From CALELF01 sp045617925 (lineage in GTDB: Bacteria > Synergistota > Synergistia > Synergistales > Synergistaceae): 64,000 nt of DNA. This document shows positions 33,780 through 42,485 of the stretch, one piece after another. The position numbers and the translations under genes were made by a program. The number at the start of each line of letters is the position of its first letter. Within the stretch, counting starts at the first letter, position 1. The notes beneath the pieces are model-generated. The model worked only from the letters and a program-made list of their open reading frames with translations, had not been told where the DNA came from and did not search any database. The stretch covers positions 50,148 to 114,147 of the forward strand of contig JAZLJR010000033.1 in NCBI GenBank assembly GCA_045617925.1, written 5' to 3'.

Positions 33780-36089
33780 ATGAAAAATATTTTCTCTTAC
33801 CTTTACAAAAATTATAAAAAATTAACAAGCAAGAGTTCGTCAAGGCAATCTCACCTTGACGAACTCTTGCTTGCTTTAAAATTACCGCACAAAAACGTTC
33901 GTCGCTTTGAAAAAGAAGATGCAGAATTTGGCAGTTTTGCAGGACTATCTGCAGAAATCATAAAAATGCTAGACGAAAGAGGAATAAAAGGTTTATATCG
34001 TCATCAGTCAAATGCCATTTGCCTCGCCATGTCACATCAAAATTTTGTTATTTCAACTCAAACAGCTTCGGGGAAAACTATGTGTTACAACCTTCCTGTA
34101 TTGCAAACTATCTTGAATGACACGTCAGCAACTGCCTTATACCTTTTTCCTACAAAAGCATTAGCACATGACCAGCTGACAGAAATTAACACTATGACAA
34201 AAAGTCTATTCGGTAAAAATTTTGCCTTCTCTTATGACGGGGACACAGATAAAGCCTCACGGCATAAAGCACAGAATGAGGCAAAAATCATCGTAACAAA
34301 CCCCGACATGCTACATGTTGGAATTTTACCTAATCACAAGGACTGGGAAAATTTTTTTACAAATTTGAAATACATAGTGGTTGATGAGCTTCACACTTAT
34401 CGTGGTATATTTGGCTCACATGTGGCAAATCTCTTTATCCGTTTACTCCGCATCTGTAAACACTATGACTCACATCCAACTTTTATTTGTGCCACAGCAA
34501 CCATAGCAAACGCAACAGAACATGCACAAGCCTTAACTGGCTGTGCGATGCAGTTAATAGAAAAATCCACAGCCGGCACAGCCGAAAGAATTGTCGCTAT
34601 CCATACCCCACAAAAAGAAAATATCAAGTCAGAAATCAGAAACAGCTCATTGCATGAAACAGCTGTATTAGCCACTAAAGCAATTTGTCATAACACAAGC
34701 ACAATAGTTTTCGCACGCTCAAGAATTGCAGTAGAAATTCTTCTGCAAACGATAAGAAATCAGCTACATGAAATTGGACTAGATGAGAATTTAGTTATGA
34801 GCTACCGCGGTGGTTACTTGCCACAAGAAAGGCGCAAAATTGAACAAGATTTGCGAAACGGCAAGTTGCTTTGTGTCGTCAGCACAAACGCATTAGAGCT
34901 CGGCATAGATATCGGCTCACTTTCCTGTGCCATTTTGCACAGTTTTCCCCCTACAATTGCCTCTGCATGGCAGGAAATTGGCAGGGCAGGACGGCGCAAC
35001 GAAAAATCTTGTGCTGTCATTGTAGCTACAGCCTCACCTAAAGACCAATTTTTTGCAAAAAATCCAAGTATGTTTTTTGATGCAAAAACTGAAAAAGCAC
35101 GAATAGATTCTGGCAATCCATATATTTTGTCAAGCCACGTAATGTGTGCAACCCACGAATTGCCTTTTTATGAAAACGAAACTTTTGGCTATTTGGAAGT
35201 GAGCGAAATATTAGATGACCTTGTTGCCTCTGGCAATGTCCTTAAGGTTGAGCAAAGCACTGGCTCAAAATATATGTGGCAAGGCACATCTTCTCCTGCT
35301 ATAAATGTTTCGTTGCGCTCCGCCACAGGAAAAATTTACACGATACGTGACATTTCAGACGAAAAGAAACATAAAACAGTTGGCACCATGGACGAAATAG
35401 GTGCAACGACCTTGCTCTTTCCTGGTGCGATTTATTTTCATGGCGGTATTTCATACAAGGTTGAAGATATCAATATAGAAAATAAGCTCTGCTTTGTCCG
35501 CCACTGTGACACGAACTATTACACAATTGGGCAAACATCTCTTGAAGTTTCTGTAACAAATATTCTCGAGAATGATTACTATGGCGGATTTGGAGACGCC
35601 ACTGTCACCATCATTCCAAGCACATACAAAAAGCTGGATTTAAAAACTCACAAGGCCATAGGCTTCGGAGAAATTCATCTGCCAAAGGTAACACTCACCA
35701 CAAAAGATGCATGGATTTTTCTTCCAACAATACAGGGCATCACAGTAACGAGCTTCACACTGCGTGGGCTGGAGCATATTTTAAAAATTATCACCTCGCT
35801 CATTCTAATGTGTAGCATGGATGATGTAGTTATCCACGCAATAAAGGATGATGCCAATTTTGACAAGTCTACAATCCACATCATAGACAACACACAGGGC
35901 GGAATCGGTTTAGCAGAAGGCGCAAGAGAAGATATGAAGGCTATAATTGCTACTGCTTTATCGCACATACAAAACTGCAACTGCAATGCTGGTTGTCCTG
36001 CCTGCATCGGTGCAATGGAAAGCAAAAAAGAAAAATTAAAGATAATACAAATCTTGGAATATCTTCATTACACTCTTTCACCACGCTAA
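33780..36089 (+). CDS. mrfA: MrfA/YprA-like DEAD/DEAH helicase with C-terminal Cys cluster
   Basis: A superfamily 2 helicase, 769 aa, of the type of Bacillus MrfA (YprA), which acts in mitomycin-type DNA repair. Walker A ASGKT (96-100), motif II DELH, EIGRAGRR in motif VI. The C-terminal domain (MZB/DUF1998 type) ends with Cys733, Cys735, Cys739 and Cys742 (CNCNAGCPAC), the metal site of MrfA. The exonuclease partner MrfB is not adjacent. The first ATG lacks a good Shine-Dalgarno, and codons ~16-31 form a 20-bp inverted repeat (separate entry). Homology to relatives seems to begin near LDELLLALK. Symbol assigned by family. Confidence 0.85.
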   Translation: MKNIFSYLYKNYKKLTSKSSSRQSHLDELLLALKLPHKNVRRFEKEDAEFGSFAGLSAEIIKMLDERGIKGLYRHQSNAICLAMSHQNFVISTQTASGKTMCYNLPVLQTILNDTSATALYLFPTKALAHDQLTEINTMTKSLFGKNFAFSYDGDTDKASRHKAQNEAKIIVTNPDMLHVGILPNHKDWENFFTNLKYIVVDELHTYRGIFGSHVANLFIRLLRICKHYDSHPTFICATATIANATEHAQALTGCAMQLIEKSTAGTAERIVAIHTPQKENIKSEIRNSSLHETAVLATKAICHNTSTIVFARSRIAVEILLQTIRNQLHEIGLDENLVMSYRGGYLPQERRKIEQDLRNGKLLCVVSTNALELGIDIGSLSCAILHSFPPTIASAWQEIGRAGRRNEKSCAVIVATASPKDQFFAKNPSMFFDAKTEKARIDSGNPYILSSHVMCATHELPFYENETFGYLEVSEILDDLVASGNVLKVEQSTGSKYMWQGTSSPAINVSLRSATGKIYTIRDISDEKKHKTVGTMDEIGATTLLFPGAIYFHGGISYKVEDINIENKLCFVRHCDTNYYTIGQTSLEVSVTNILENDYYGGFGDATVTIIPSTYKKLDLKTHKAIGFGEIHLPKVTLTTKDAWIFLPTIQGITVTSFTLRGLEHILKIITSLILMCSMDDVVIHAIKDDANFDKSTIHIIDNTQGGIGLAEGAREDMKAIIATALSHIQNCNCNAGCPACIGAMESKKEKLKIIQILEYLHYTLSPR
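33826..33873. repeat. perfect 20-bp inverted repeat inside the helicase start
   Basis: CAAGCAAGAGTTCGTCAAGG (33826-33845) and its exact complement (33854-33873) flank an 8-base loop. It lies in codons 16-31 of the helicase gene. On the minus strand the stem is followed by TTAATTTTTTATAATTTTT, so it has the form of a leftward terminator, though no leftward gene ends here. Confidence 0.95.
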
Positions 36090-36106
36090 TATTTACATCA
36101 AAATCC

Positions 36107-36135
36107 TTGCAACAAAAGACATTTTCGTCTAAAAT
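36107..36135 (+). promoter_or_regulatory. putative apbE promoter
   Basis: TTGCAA (36107-36112) and TAAAAT (36130-36135) with a 17-base spacer. Confidence 0.5.
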
Positions 36136-36171
36136 TTCGTAATCTTATCAAAACAATAGGTGAGACAAAAA

Positions 36172-37173
36172 ATGCAAATTTTAAAAAAATTACAAGGCAA
36201 AATTAAGTGGAAACAATTCAGAATTACAGTAATTGTCGTCTGCATCGCTTTTTTACTTGGGCTAAAGTTGGGACAATTCTTTTACAATAAAACAGAAACT
36301 CGTCAAGAGTTTTTATTGGGCACCTTTGTGCAGATAAAGCTTTTCGGGTCAGACAGTGAAAAATTAAAATCCGTTGCAGATAAAATAACAAAAGAAATAA
36401 AAGATTGTGAGAGCAAATTTTCTCTAAACGTAAAGGATAGTGAGCTAAACAAAATAAACAATGAAAGTGGGCATTTTGTAAAAATTTCACACACAACCTA
36501 TGATATTTTGGAAAATGCACTGTATTTTGCAAAAATCACAAATGGTGCTTTTGACCCAACAATTGGCGTAGCTACAAAACTTTGGCAGATTGGAACAGAT
36601 AAGGAACACGTCCCCACTGCTGGTGAAATCGCACAAGCAAAAAAATTCATCGGTTACAACAATGTAAAGTTGAAACATAATAATAAAAATTATTATGCCA
36701 AGCTTCCCCACGGCTTTTCTCTCGACCTTGGTGCAATTGCCAAAGGTTACATTACAGACAGAATACGGCGCCTTATTCCTCAAGATATAGATGCAATACT
36801 CGACCTTGGCGGCAACATTTGCGTCATTGGCAATAAAACTCGCAAAATTGGACTTCAAAAACCTTGGGCAGAAAGAGGCGAAATCTTCAAAAAAATTTCT
36901 GTCAAAAACACCTGCGTTGTAACCAGTGGCGCATACGAAAGATACTTCAAGCAGAACGGGCATATTTATCATCACATAATTGACCCCGCAACAGGCAAAC
37001 CGTCCGAAAGTGACCTTGAAAGCGTAACAATAGTGACTCCTAACTGCACCATGGCAGATGCACTCTCCACAGCATTATTTGTGATGGGGCATGAGAAAGC
37101 CAAGCAGTTTGTTTCAAGATACAGCACGCAACTTGGTTTTGAAGCAATTTTCAAGAGCAAAAATGATAGGTAA
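36172..37173 (+). CDS. apbE: FAD:protein FMN transferase ApbE
   Basis: ApbE covalently attaches FMN from FAD to threonine in flavinylated redox proteins outside the cytoplasmic membrane. It has one N-terminal membrane segment (about 12-32) without a clear lipobox. The ApbE core shows ESKFSLN, GAFDPTIGV, SLDLGAIAKGYITDRI, and the metal-binding MADALSTALFVMG. 333 aa from the ATG with AGGTGAG upstream; a GTG twelve bases earlier is part of that Shine-Dalgarno. Followed 5 bases later by the NusG-II gene. No target protein (FMN-binding domain) is seen in the window. Confidence 0.93.
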   Translation: MQILKKLQGKIKWKQFRITVIVVCIAFLLGLKLGQFFYNKTETRQEFLLGTFVQIKLFGSDSEKLKSVADKITKEIKDCESKFSLNVKDSELNKINNESGHFVKISHTTYDILENALYFAKITNGAFDPTIGVATKLWQIGTDKEHVPTAGEIAQAKKFIGYNNVKLKHNNKNYYAKLPHGFSLDLGAIAKGYITDRIRRLIPQDIDAILDLGGNICVIGNKTRKIGLQKPWAERGEIFKKISVKNTCVVTSGAYERYFKQNGHIYHHIIDPATGKPSESDLESVTIVTPNCTMADALSTALFVMGHEKAKQFVSRYSTQLGFEAIFKSKNDR

Positions 37174-37178
37174 GTGCC

Positions 37179-37535
37179 ATGAAGTCAATAAAAGGAAAAA
37201 ATCTAATTTATATTATTCTTTTTCTGATAGTGATAATTTCACTGTGTTTTTATGTCTATTTTGCGTTTTTTCAAGAAACAGCTGTTTCACTTGTCGTTAT
37301 AAAACAAGATGGACACATTATAAAAACACTTCCACTTGAAAACGATGCTGAATTTCTTGTCAAATCTTCACTTGGAGAAAACCATGTGACTATCAAAGAC
37401 GGTAGCGTAAGCGTTACCCATGCAAACTGTCCTGACCGTGTGTGTGTGCGGACATCGCCATTAACAAGAAACAACGCAGCAACATCAGTTATTGTCTGTC
37501 TGCCACACAAATTGATAATTTCGTTAGAAAGATAA
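37179..37535 (+). CDS. membrane-anchored NusG domain II protein
   Basis: A 118-aa protein with one N-terminal membrane helix (~9-31) and an extracytoplasmic NusG-II-type beta domain. The conserved cysteine pattern NCPDRVC then VIVCLPHKL is typical of this family. Such genes are often found with flavinylation, Rnf or isoprenoid-quinone genes, but the biochemical role is not known. It is five bases after apbE, so the two form an operon. Confidence 0.85.
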   Translation: MKSIKGKNLIYIILFLIVIISLCFYVYFAFFQETAVSLVVIKQDGHIIKTLPLENDAEFLVKSSLGENHVTIKDGSVSVTHANCPDRVCVRTSPLTRNNAATSVIVCLPHKLIISLER

Positions 37536-37539
37536 ATAT

Positions 37540-37569
37540 TTGACCAGTCAATAAAAATTGAGGTATAAT
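37540..37569 (+). promoter_or_regulatory. leuS promoter
   Basis: TTGACC (37540-37545) and TATAAT (37564-37569) with an 18-base spacer, about 40 bases before the leuS ATG. No T-box-like leader fits in this short space. Confidence 0.75.
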
Positions 37570-37610
37570 AGCGAGTTTTGTAAAAAATTAAAAATCGAGG
37601 AGAGATAAAT

Positions 37611-40121
37611 ATGCCTTATGATTTTACTGAAATAGAAAAAAAGTGGCAATCAAAGTGGCAGGAAGCCAAAATCTTTGAGACAGACAGAGACGAATCAAAA
37701 GAGAAATTTTATTGTCTTGAAATGTTTCCATATCCGTCTGGTGCTTTGCACGTCGGTCACCTTCGCAACTATTCAATAGGAGACCTCATTGCACGTTTCC
37801 AGAGAATGAACGGCAAAAACGTGCTTTACACAATTGGCTTTGACAGCTTTGGAATGCCAGCGGAAAACGCCGCAATCAAAAACAAAACTGCTCCTGCAAA
37901 ATGGACATGGGAAAACATTGAGCACATGTCACAGCAGTTAAAGCACACCGGCTTTTCATACGACTGGCGTCGCCGTGTTGAAACCTGTGCTCCTGAGTAT
38001 TACAGATGGAATCAATGGTTGTTCCTTCAGTTTTACAAAAAAGGGCTCGTTTACCGCAAGCACGCACCTGTCAACTGGTGTGATGAATGTAAAACCGTCT
38101 TGGCAAATGAGCAGGTCGTCGGTGATGGTGTTTGCTGGAGATGTGGTCACCCTGTAACAAAAAGAGGGCTCGACCAGTGGTTCATAAAAATAACTGACTA
38201 TGCCGATGAGCTTGTCAAGGATTTAGATAAATTAACTGGCTGGCCAAGCCGTGTTGTAACAATGCAGCGCAACTGGATGGGGCGTTCAACCGGTGTCCAC
38301 TTCAAAATGCAAATTGAAAACTTTGACAAGGAAATTGAAGCCTTTACAACGAGAATTGACACAATCTTTGGTGTAACATTCGTTGCAATGGCACCAGAGC
38401 ACCCATTTGTTGAAGAGTTTGTAAATATAATTAGCGAACAAAACAAGCAAAAAGCAGATGAAATTCGAGATTTTGTAAAGAGAATTACTGCAAAATCCGC
38501 AATAGACAGAACAGCTGTCGGCAAGGACAAGGAAGGAATTGACACAGGATTCTTTGCCATAAACCCCGTTAACGGAGCAAAAGTTCCAATTTGGATAGCA
38601 GACTATATTTTGACGGACTATGGCACAGGCGCAATCATGGGTGTTCCTGCCCATGACCAGCGCGACTTTGACTTTGCAAGAAAATATAACATCCCCGTCA
38701 TCACGGTTGTCCGTGAAAAGGACAAGGATGCACCTGACGGCACAACAATGACATCCGCCGCTGCTGCAAACGGAATTTCCTGCAATTCAGGTTTCCTTGA
38801 TGGGCTGGAAACACAAAAAGCAATTGAAACAGCAGCTGCATGGTTTGAAGAACACGGAATCGGCAAAAAAGAAACACAATTCAAGCTCCGTGACTGGTTG
38901 ATTTCCCGTCAGCGCTATTGGGGCACTCCTATTCCTATGATTTACTGCCCACACTGCGGACTTGTCCCAGTGCCAGAAGACCAGCTTCCCGTTGAATTAC
39001 CGCTAGACATCAAAATGCCAGAAAATGGCGGTAATCCACTTGTTACAAGAGAAGACTGGGTAAACACCACATGCCCTGTCTGCGGTCACGCAGCAAAAAG
39101 AGAAACAGACACGATAGACACATTTTTCTGCTCCTCTTGGTATTTCAGCCGTTACACAACACTAGACAGAGAAAACACCCCCGCCCCATTCAACAAGGAC
39201 GACGCAACATACTGGCTTGATGTTGACCAATACATCGGTGGCATTGAGCACGCGTGTCTCCACTTAATATATGCAAGATTTTTCACAAAGGTCTGTGCTG
39301 ATCTAGGACTTTTGCCAAAGGATTACCGCGAGCCATTCAAAAAACTGCTCACACAGGGAATGGTTATAAAAGACGGTGCAAAAATGTCAAAATCACTTGG
39401 CAACGTGGTTGACCCAGACGTAATAATCAAAAAATATGGTGCCGACACGGCAAGGCTCTTTATTCTCTTCGCTGCTCCACCGGAAAAAGACCTTGACTGG
39501 TCTGACCAAGGCGTTGAAGGTGCACACAGATTCTTAAAAAGAGTTTGGAAACTCGTTGAGCAAAACCTTGATGCCATAAAGAACGCTTCTGCCAAGCACA
39601 TTCCAATGGCAGACTTGAAGGACACAGCGGACAGAGACATCAAGCGTCAAATCCACGCAACCTTGGCAAACGTCACAAAGGACATCCGCGACGAGCAACA
39701 ATTCAACACAGCTGTTGCACGCCTTATGGAGCTTACCAACGCACTCGGCAGTTTTGCTCCAAAGACAGAGACTTCTTGGACAGTTATGAGAGAAGGTGTT
39801 GAAACACTTCTCCTTTGCCTTAATCCATTTGCGCCACACATCACGGAAGAGCTTTGGCACATGATAGGCAACGACGACTTCCTTTCAATTCACCCATGGT
39901 TTGCCGTTGAGGAAAGCGCCTTGGTGCAGGACAGCGTTGTAATAGTGTTACAGATAAACGGCAAGGTTCGTGAGCAATTCAATGTCAAAGCAGGACTATC
40001 AAAAGACGAATTGCTTGCAGATGTTATGTCGCGACCGGAAACACAGGCAAGAATTGCAGGGCAGACAGTCATAAAGCAAATTGCTGTCCCCGGCAGACTG
40101 GTAAACCTCGTCGTCAAATAA
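37611..40121 (+). CDS. leuS: leucyl-tRNA synthetase
   Basis: Class I aminoacyl-tRNA synthetase charging tRNA-Leu. The HIGH motif appears as PSGALHVGHLRNY at about residue 43-55, the KMSKS loop as KMSKSLGN at about 591-598. The editing domain (TRIDTIFGVTFVAMAPEHP) and the C-terminal anticodon-binding domain are present. 836 aa is the usual bacterial length. GGAGAG lies before the ATG. It appears to be cotranscribed with holA, 17 bases downstream, up to the terminator at 41.1 kb. Confidence 0.98.
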   Translation: MPYDFTEIEKKWQSKWQEAKIFETDRDESKEKFYCLEMFPYPSGALHVGHLRNYSIGDLIARFQRMNGKNVLYTIGFDSFGMPAENAAIKNKTAPAKWTWENIEHMSQQLKHTGFSYDWRRRVETCAPEYYRWNQWLFLQFYKKGLVYRKHAPVNWCDECKTVLANEQVVGDGVCWRCGHPVTKRGLDQWFIKITDYADELVKDLDKLTGWPSRVVTMQRNWMGRSTGVHFKMQIENFDKEIEAFTTRIDTIFGVTFVAMAPEHPFVEEFVNIISEQNKQKADEIRDFVKRITAKSAIDRTAVGKDKEGIDTGFFAINPVNGAKVPIWIADYILTDYGTGAIMGVPAHDQRDFDFARKYNIPVITVVREKDKDAPDGTTMTSAAAANGISCNSGFLDGLETQKAIETAAAWFEEHGIGKKETQFKLRDWLISRQRYWGTPIPMIYCPHCGLVPVPEDQLPVELPLDIKMPENGGNPLVTREDWVNTTCPVCGHAAKRETDTIDTFFCSSWYFSRYTTLDRENTPAPFNKDDATYWLDVDQYIGGIEHACLHLIYARFFTKVCADLGLLPKDYREPFKKLLTQGMVIKDGAKMSKSLGNVVDPDVIIKKYGADTARLFILFAAPPEKDLDWSDQGVEGAHRFLKRVWKLVEQNLDAIKNASAKHIPMADLKDTADRDIKRQIHATLANVTKDIRDEQQFNTAVARLMELTNALGSFAPKTETSWTVMREGVETLLLCLNPFAPHITEELWHMIGNDDFLSIHPWFAVEESALVQDSVVIVLQINGKVREQFNVKAGLSKDELLADVMSRPETQARIAGQTVIKQIAVPGRLVNLVVK

Positions 40122-40138
40122 TAAATAATTAAATAAAA

Positions 40139-41074
40139 ATGCCAAATTTTTACATAATTTCTGCCAGCGGAACAACCCAAAGACAGATGTTAGAAACAGT
40201 TCTTGAAGAGCTGAATAAAAAGGGCTACACAGAGGGCACAAGACAAGAGGGGGGCGAATGGTCAGAGATAATCTCCGACAGCCTCTCTGGCGGTCTCTTT
40301 GATGACAAACGCTACATTCTTGTGGAGAGTGCTGCCTTGCTCGGTGAATTGCCAGAAAAATACGAGAAATTTGTGTCTGCTTCGCCAGATGAATCTGTCG
40401 CAATCATTTTGGTTTATGGCGATGACGCAAAGGCAACCCACACAAAATTTTTCTCAAAAGAAATTTTGAAGTCTTGCCACATTTCAAAGCCTGCTCCATT
40501 CCCCGTTTGGGCAAACGAAAGAATCGTTTGGGTGCTTAATCGCTCCCGTGAGCTTGGAATAAATATGGCGCGTGACGGAGCACAGGCGATTGTTGATTCG
40601 CTTGATTCACCGGAAGAAATTGCAGCCGTTCTGCAAAATTTCCGTGGCTTTGACAAGCCAATCACGCAGCAACTTGTGTCTGACCTCGTGCTTGATGACG
40701 GCAGCAAAAATTCGCTCCGCCTTATAGATTCTCTTTGCACCGGTCAGGTTACAACCTGCATGAAAGCTTTCCACGCCCTAGCGAAAGACGACTCACAGGC
40801 GACGATGATTCAAACGCTCGCTATGCTTGAAAACAGGCTTCGTCTTTGCCTCTTTGCCAAGGAGCCAGACAGCCAAGTTTATGCCCGTGCGGTGGAAGCA
40901 AAGAAAAATTACGCTTGGAAGATGGCTCGTGCCTGTGCTGCAAAATATTCAGCACAAAGCATTTTGAAATATCTGTCACGCATTATCGCAATTTCCATTA
41001 CAGAAAAGAGCGGAACAGGCGGTGGCTGGCAGGGTTTTGAGCTTGCAACGGCAGAATTTTTAGCAGGAAAATGA
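40139..41074 (+). CDS. holA: DNA polymerase III delta subunit HolA
   Basis: Clamp-loader delta subunit that opens the beta sliding clamp. 311 aa with the domain order of HolA: N-terminal RecA-like fold without Walker A (YIISASGTTQRQM, then SLSGGLFDDKRYILVESA), an all-helical middle and the C-terminal collar (LAMLENRLRLCLFA). The N-terminus is compact, and similarity to well-known HolA proteins is modest, as is common. Downstream of leuS, a frequent arrangement. Confidence 0.8.
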   Translation: MPNFYIISASGTTQRQMLETVLEELNKKGYTEGTRQEGGEWSEIISDSLSGGLFDDKRYILVESAALLGELPEKYEKFVSASPDESVAIILVYGDDAKATHTKFFSKEILKSCHISKPAPFPVWANERIVWVLNRSRELGINMARDGAQAIVDSLDSPEEIAAVLQNFRGFDKPITQQLVSDLVLDDGSKNSLRLIDSLCTGQVTTCMKAFHALAKDDSQATMIQTLAMLENRLRLCLFAKEPDSQVYARAVEAKKNYAWKMARACAAKYSAQSILKYLSRIIAISITEKSGTGGGWQGFELATAEFLAGK

Positions 41075-41088
41075 AAATTGAAAAAACA

Positions 41089-41128
41089 CAGCGGAGTTAG
41101 TCATTATGATTAACTCCGCTATTTTTGT
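41089..41128 (+). terminator. leuS-holA terminator
   Basis: AGCGGAGTTA and TAACTCCGCT (41090-41099, 41111-41120) form a stem followed by ATTTTTGTATTT. Confidence 0.9.
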
Positions 41129-41130
41129 AT

Positions 41131-41161
41131 TTGAAAAGCACTATTCTTTATGTGGTATAAT
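41131..41161 (+). promoter_or_regulatory. putative promoter of the chromate-transporter pair
   Basis: TTGAAA (41131-41136) and TATAAT (41156-41161) with a 19-base spacer, right after the holA terminator. Confidence 0.55.
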
Positions 41162-41205
41162 ATCGAAAAATTTGATTTGCGACAAAAAACGAGGTAAGAA
41201 CGTTA

Positions 41206-41793
41206 ATGCAAAACATAAAAATTAAACGCTATCCTAATGCAGAACTTTTCCTCACCTTTGCCAAGATTGGACTTTTCACATTTGGCGGTGGGTTTGCAAT
41301 GCTTTCGCTCATAGACTATGAATGTGTGACACGCAAGAGCTGGCTCACGCCAAGCGAGATGCTAGACCTTGTTGCAGTTTCTGAGTCAACTCCAGGACCT
41401 ATCGCTATAAACTCTGCAACCTACGTTGGCTACAAAAAAAACGGCATAATCGGTGCAATTTGGGCGACCTTTGGAGTCGTGCTTCCGTCATTTGTAATTT
41501 TGTTTATGATTTCAAAATTCTTCGTTCATTTCATGCAATATAAAATTGTTGCAAAGGCATTTGCCGGTGTCCGCATTGGAGTTGCTATCCTCATCATCCA
41601 AGCAGCAGTTAAAATGCTACAAACCATGTTACAAGAAGCTCCAAACAAGCTAATTTGCACTGCTTTTACGACCGTGTTTTTTGCAATTCTCTTTACTCTA
41701 AATTTGCTACAAATTAACTTTTCAACAATTTACTTAATCACCATTGCCGGACTTCTTGGTTACGCTATCTACGGCATACAAGGCAAAAAGTAA
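41206..41793 (+). CDS. chrA: chromate transporter, short-chain subunit 1
   Basis: A 195-aa CHR-family membrane protein. The N-terminal FGGGFAMLSLI and the conserved SESTPGPIAINSATYVGY are signature segments. Short-chain CHR proteins occur as adjacent pairs that together match one full-length ChrA. Substrate may be chromate, sulfate or another oxyanion; chromate export is only the family name. GAGGT precedes the ATG. It is followed 15 bases later by its partner. Confidence 0.88.
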   Translation: MQNIKIKRYPNAELFLTFAKIGLFTFGGGFAMLSLIDYECVTRKSWLTPSEMLDLVAVSESTPGPIAINSATYVGYKKNGIIGAIWATFGVVLPSFVILFMISKFFVHFMQYKIVAKAFAGVRIGVAILIIQAAVKMLQTMLQEAPNKLICTAFTTVFFAILFTLNLLQINFSTIYLITIAGLLGYAIYGIQGKK

Positions 41794-41808
41794 GGAGATG
41801 TGACACAG

Positions 41809-42354
41809 ATGATTTTGTTAAAACTTTTTACAGAATTTCTAAAGGTTGGCACATTCTCCATTGGAGCATACACGGGAATTCCCTTGACGCAGGAAATCGT
41901 TTTGCGAAATGCTTGGATAGACAAGGCTATGTTTGCCAATATGTTGGCAATTAGCGAGTCAACCCCTGGTCCTATATTGGTAAACGCTGCAACCTACATT
42001 GGAAGCGTCAAGGCAGGTTTTCTGGGCTCTATCGTCGCCACATTTGGCGTTATCCTGCCGGCTTTCCTTGTTATTGTTTTAATCTGTATGCTTTTCAAAA
42101 ATTGGAGTGAAAGCAAACCTGTGCAGGCAATTTTGCGTGGCGTGAAGCCTTGCGCAATCGGCATAATTTTTGCCACTGGGGCTAATATGCTTCTTGCCTC
42201 TCTCCTGACAAACGACACTTTGGACAAAACAGGGATTTTAATTTTGCTAATTCTTCTAGCTTGCGCAATTTTCTACCACATTCGCACAAAAAAATTCCTT
42301 TCACCCATAAAGCTGATAATTTACTCTGCCGTGCTTGGCATTTTACTTTATTAA
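41809..42354 (+). CDS. chrA: chromate transporter, short-chain subunit 2
   Basis: The second half-size CHR protein (181 aa) repeats the same signature: FSIGAYTGIPLTQEIVL and SESTPGPILVNAATYIGS. The pairing of two homologous halves supports a heterodimer. A GTG nine bases upstream would overlap the AAGGAG Shine-Dalgarno region, so the ATG at 41809 is chosen. Confidence 0.88.
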   Translation: MILLKLFTEFLKVGTFSIGAYTGIPLTQEIVLRNAWIDKAMFANMLAISESTPGPILVNAATYIGSVKAGFLGSIVATFGVILPAFLVIVLICMLFKNWSESKPVQAILRGVKPCAIGIIFATGANMLLASLLTNDTLDKTGILILLILLACAIFYHIRTKKFLSPIKLIIYSAVLGILLY

Positions 42355-42375
42355 ATTTTTACGCAATAAAATAAC

Positions 42376-42424
42376 AAACTCGAAGAATTTTTGTGGATTA
42401 CGAAAAAATTCTTCGAGTTTTGTT
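42376..42424. terminator. bidirectional terminator between chrA and the helicase gene
   Basis: AAACTCGAAGAATTTTT (42376-42392) pairs with AAAAAATTCTTCGAGTTT (42403-42420). T-rich tails lie on both strands, fitting the convergent genes. Confidence 0.85.
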
Positions 42425-42485
42425 TATATGCAAATTGTTCTCCTATTGTTCTTTTATAGCTCTCTCATTGATCAATGGATATAGG

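Noticed and set aside
33826..33873. The helicase inverted repeat as the end of a mobile element
   Set aside because: There is no transposase, no target-site duplication and no second copy of the repeat in the window.
37536..37610. T-box or other leader riboswitch before leuS
   Set aside because: The promoter lies only about 40 bases from the ATG, too short for a T-box, and no specifier structure is visible.
41206..42354. The two chromate-transporter ORFs as one broken full-length ChrA
   Set aside because: Each half carries its own start, ribosome site and complete family signature, as in known paired short-chain CHR proteins.
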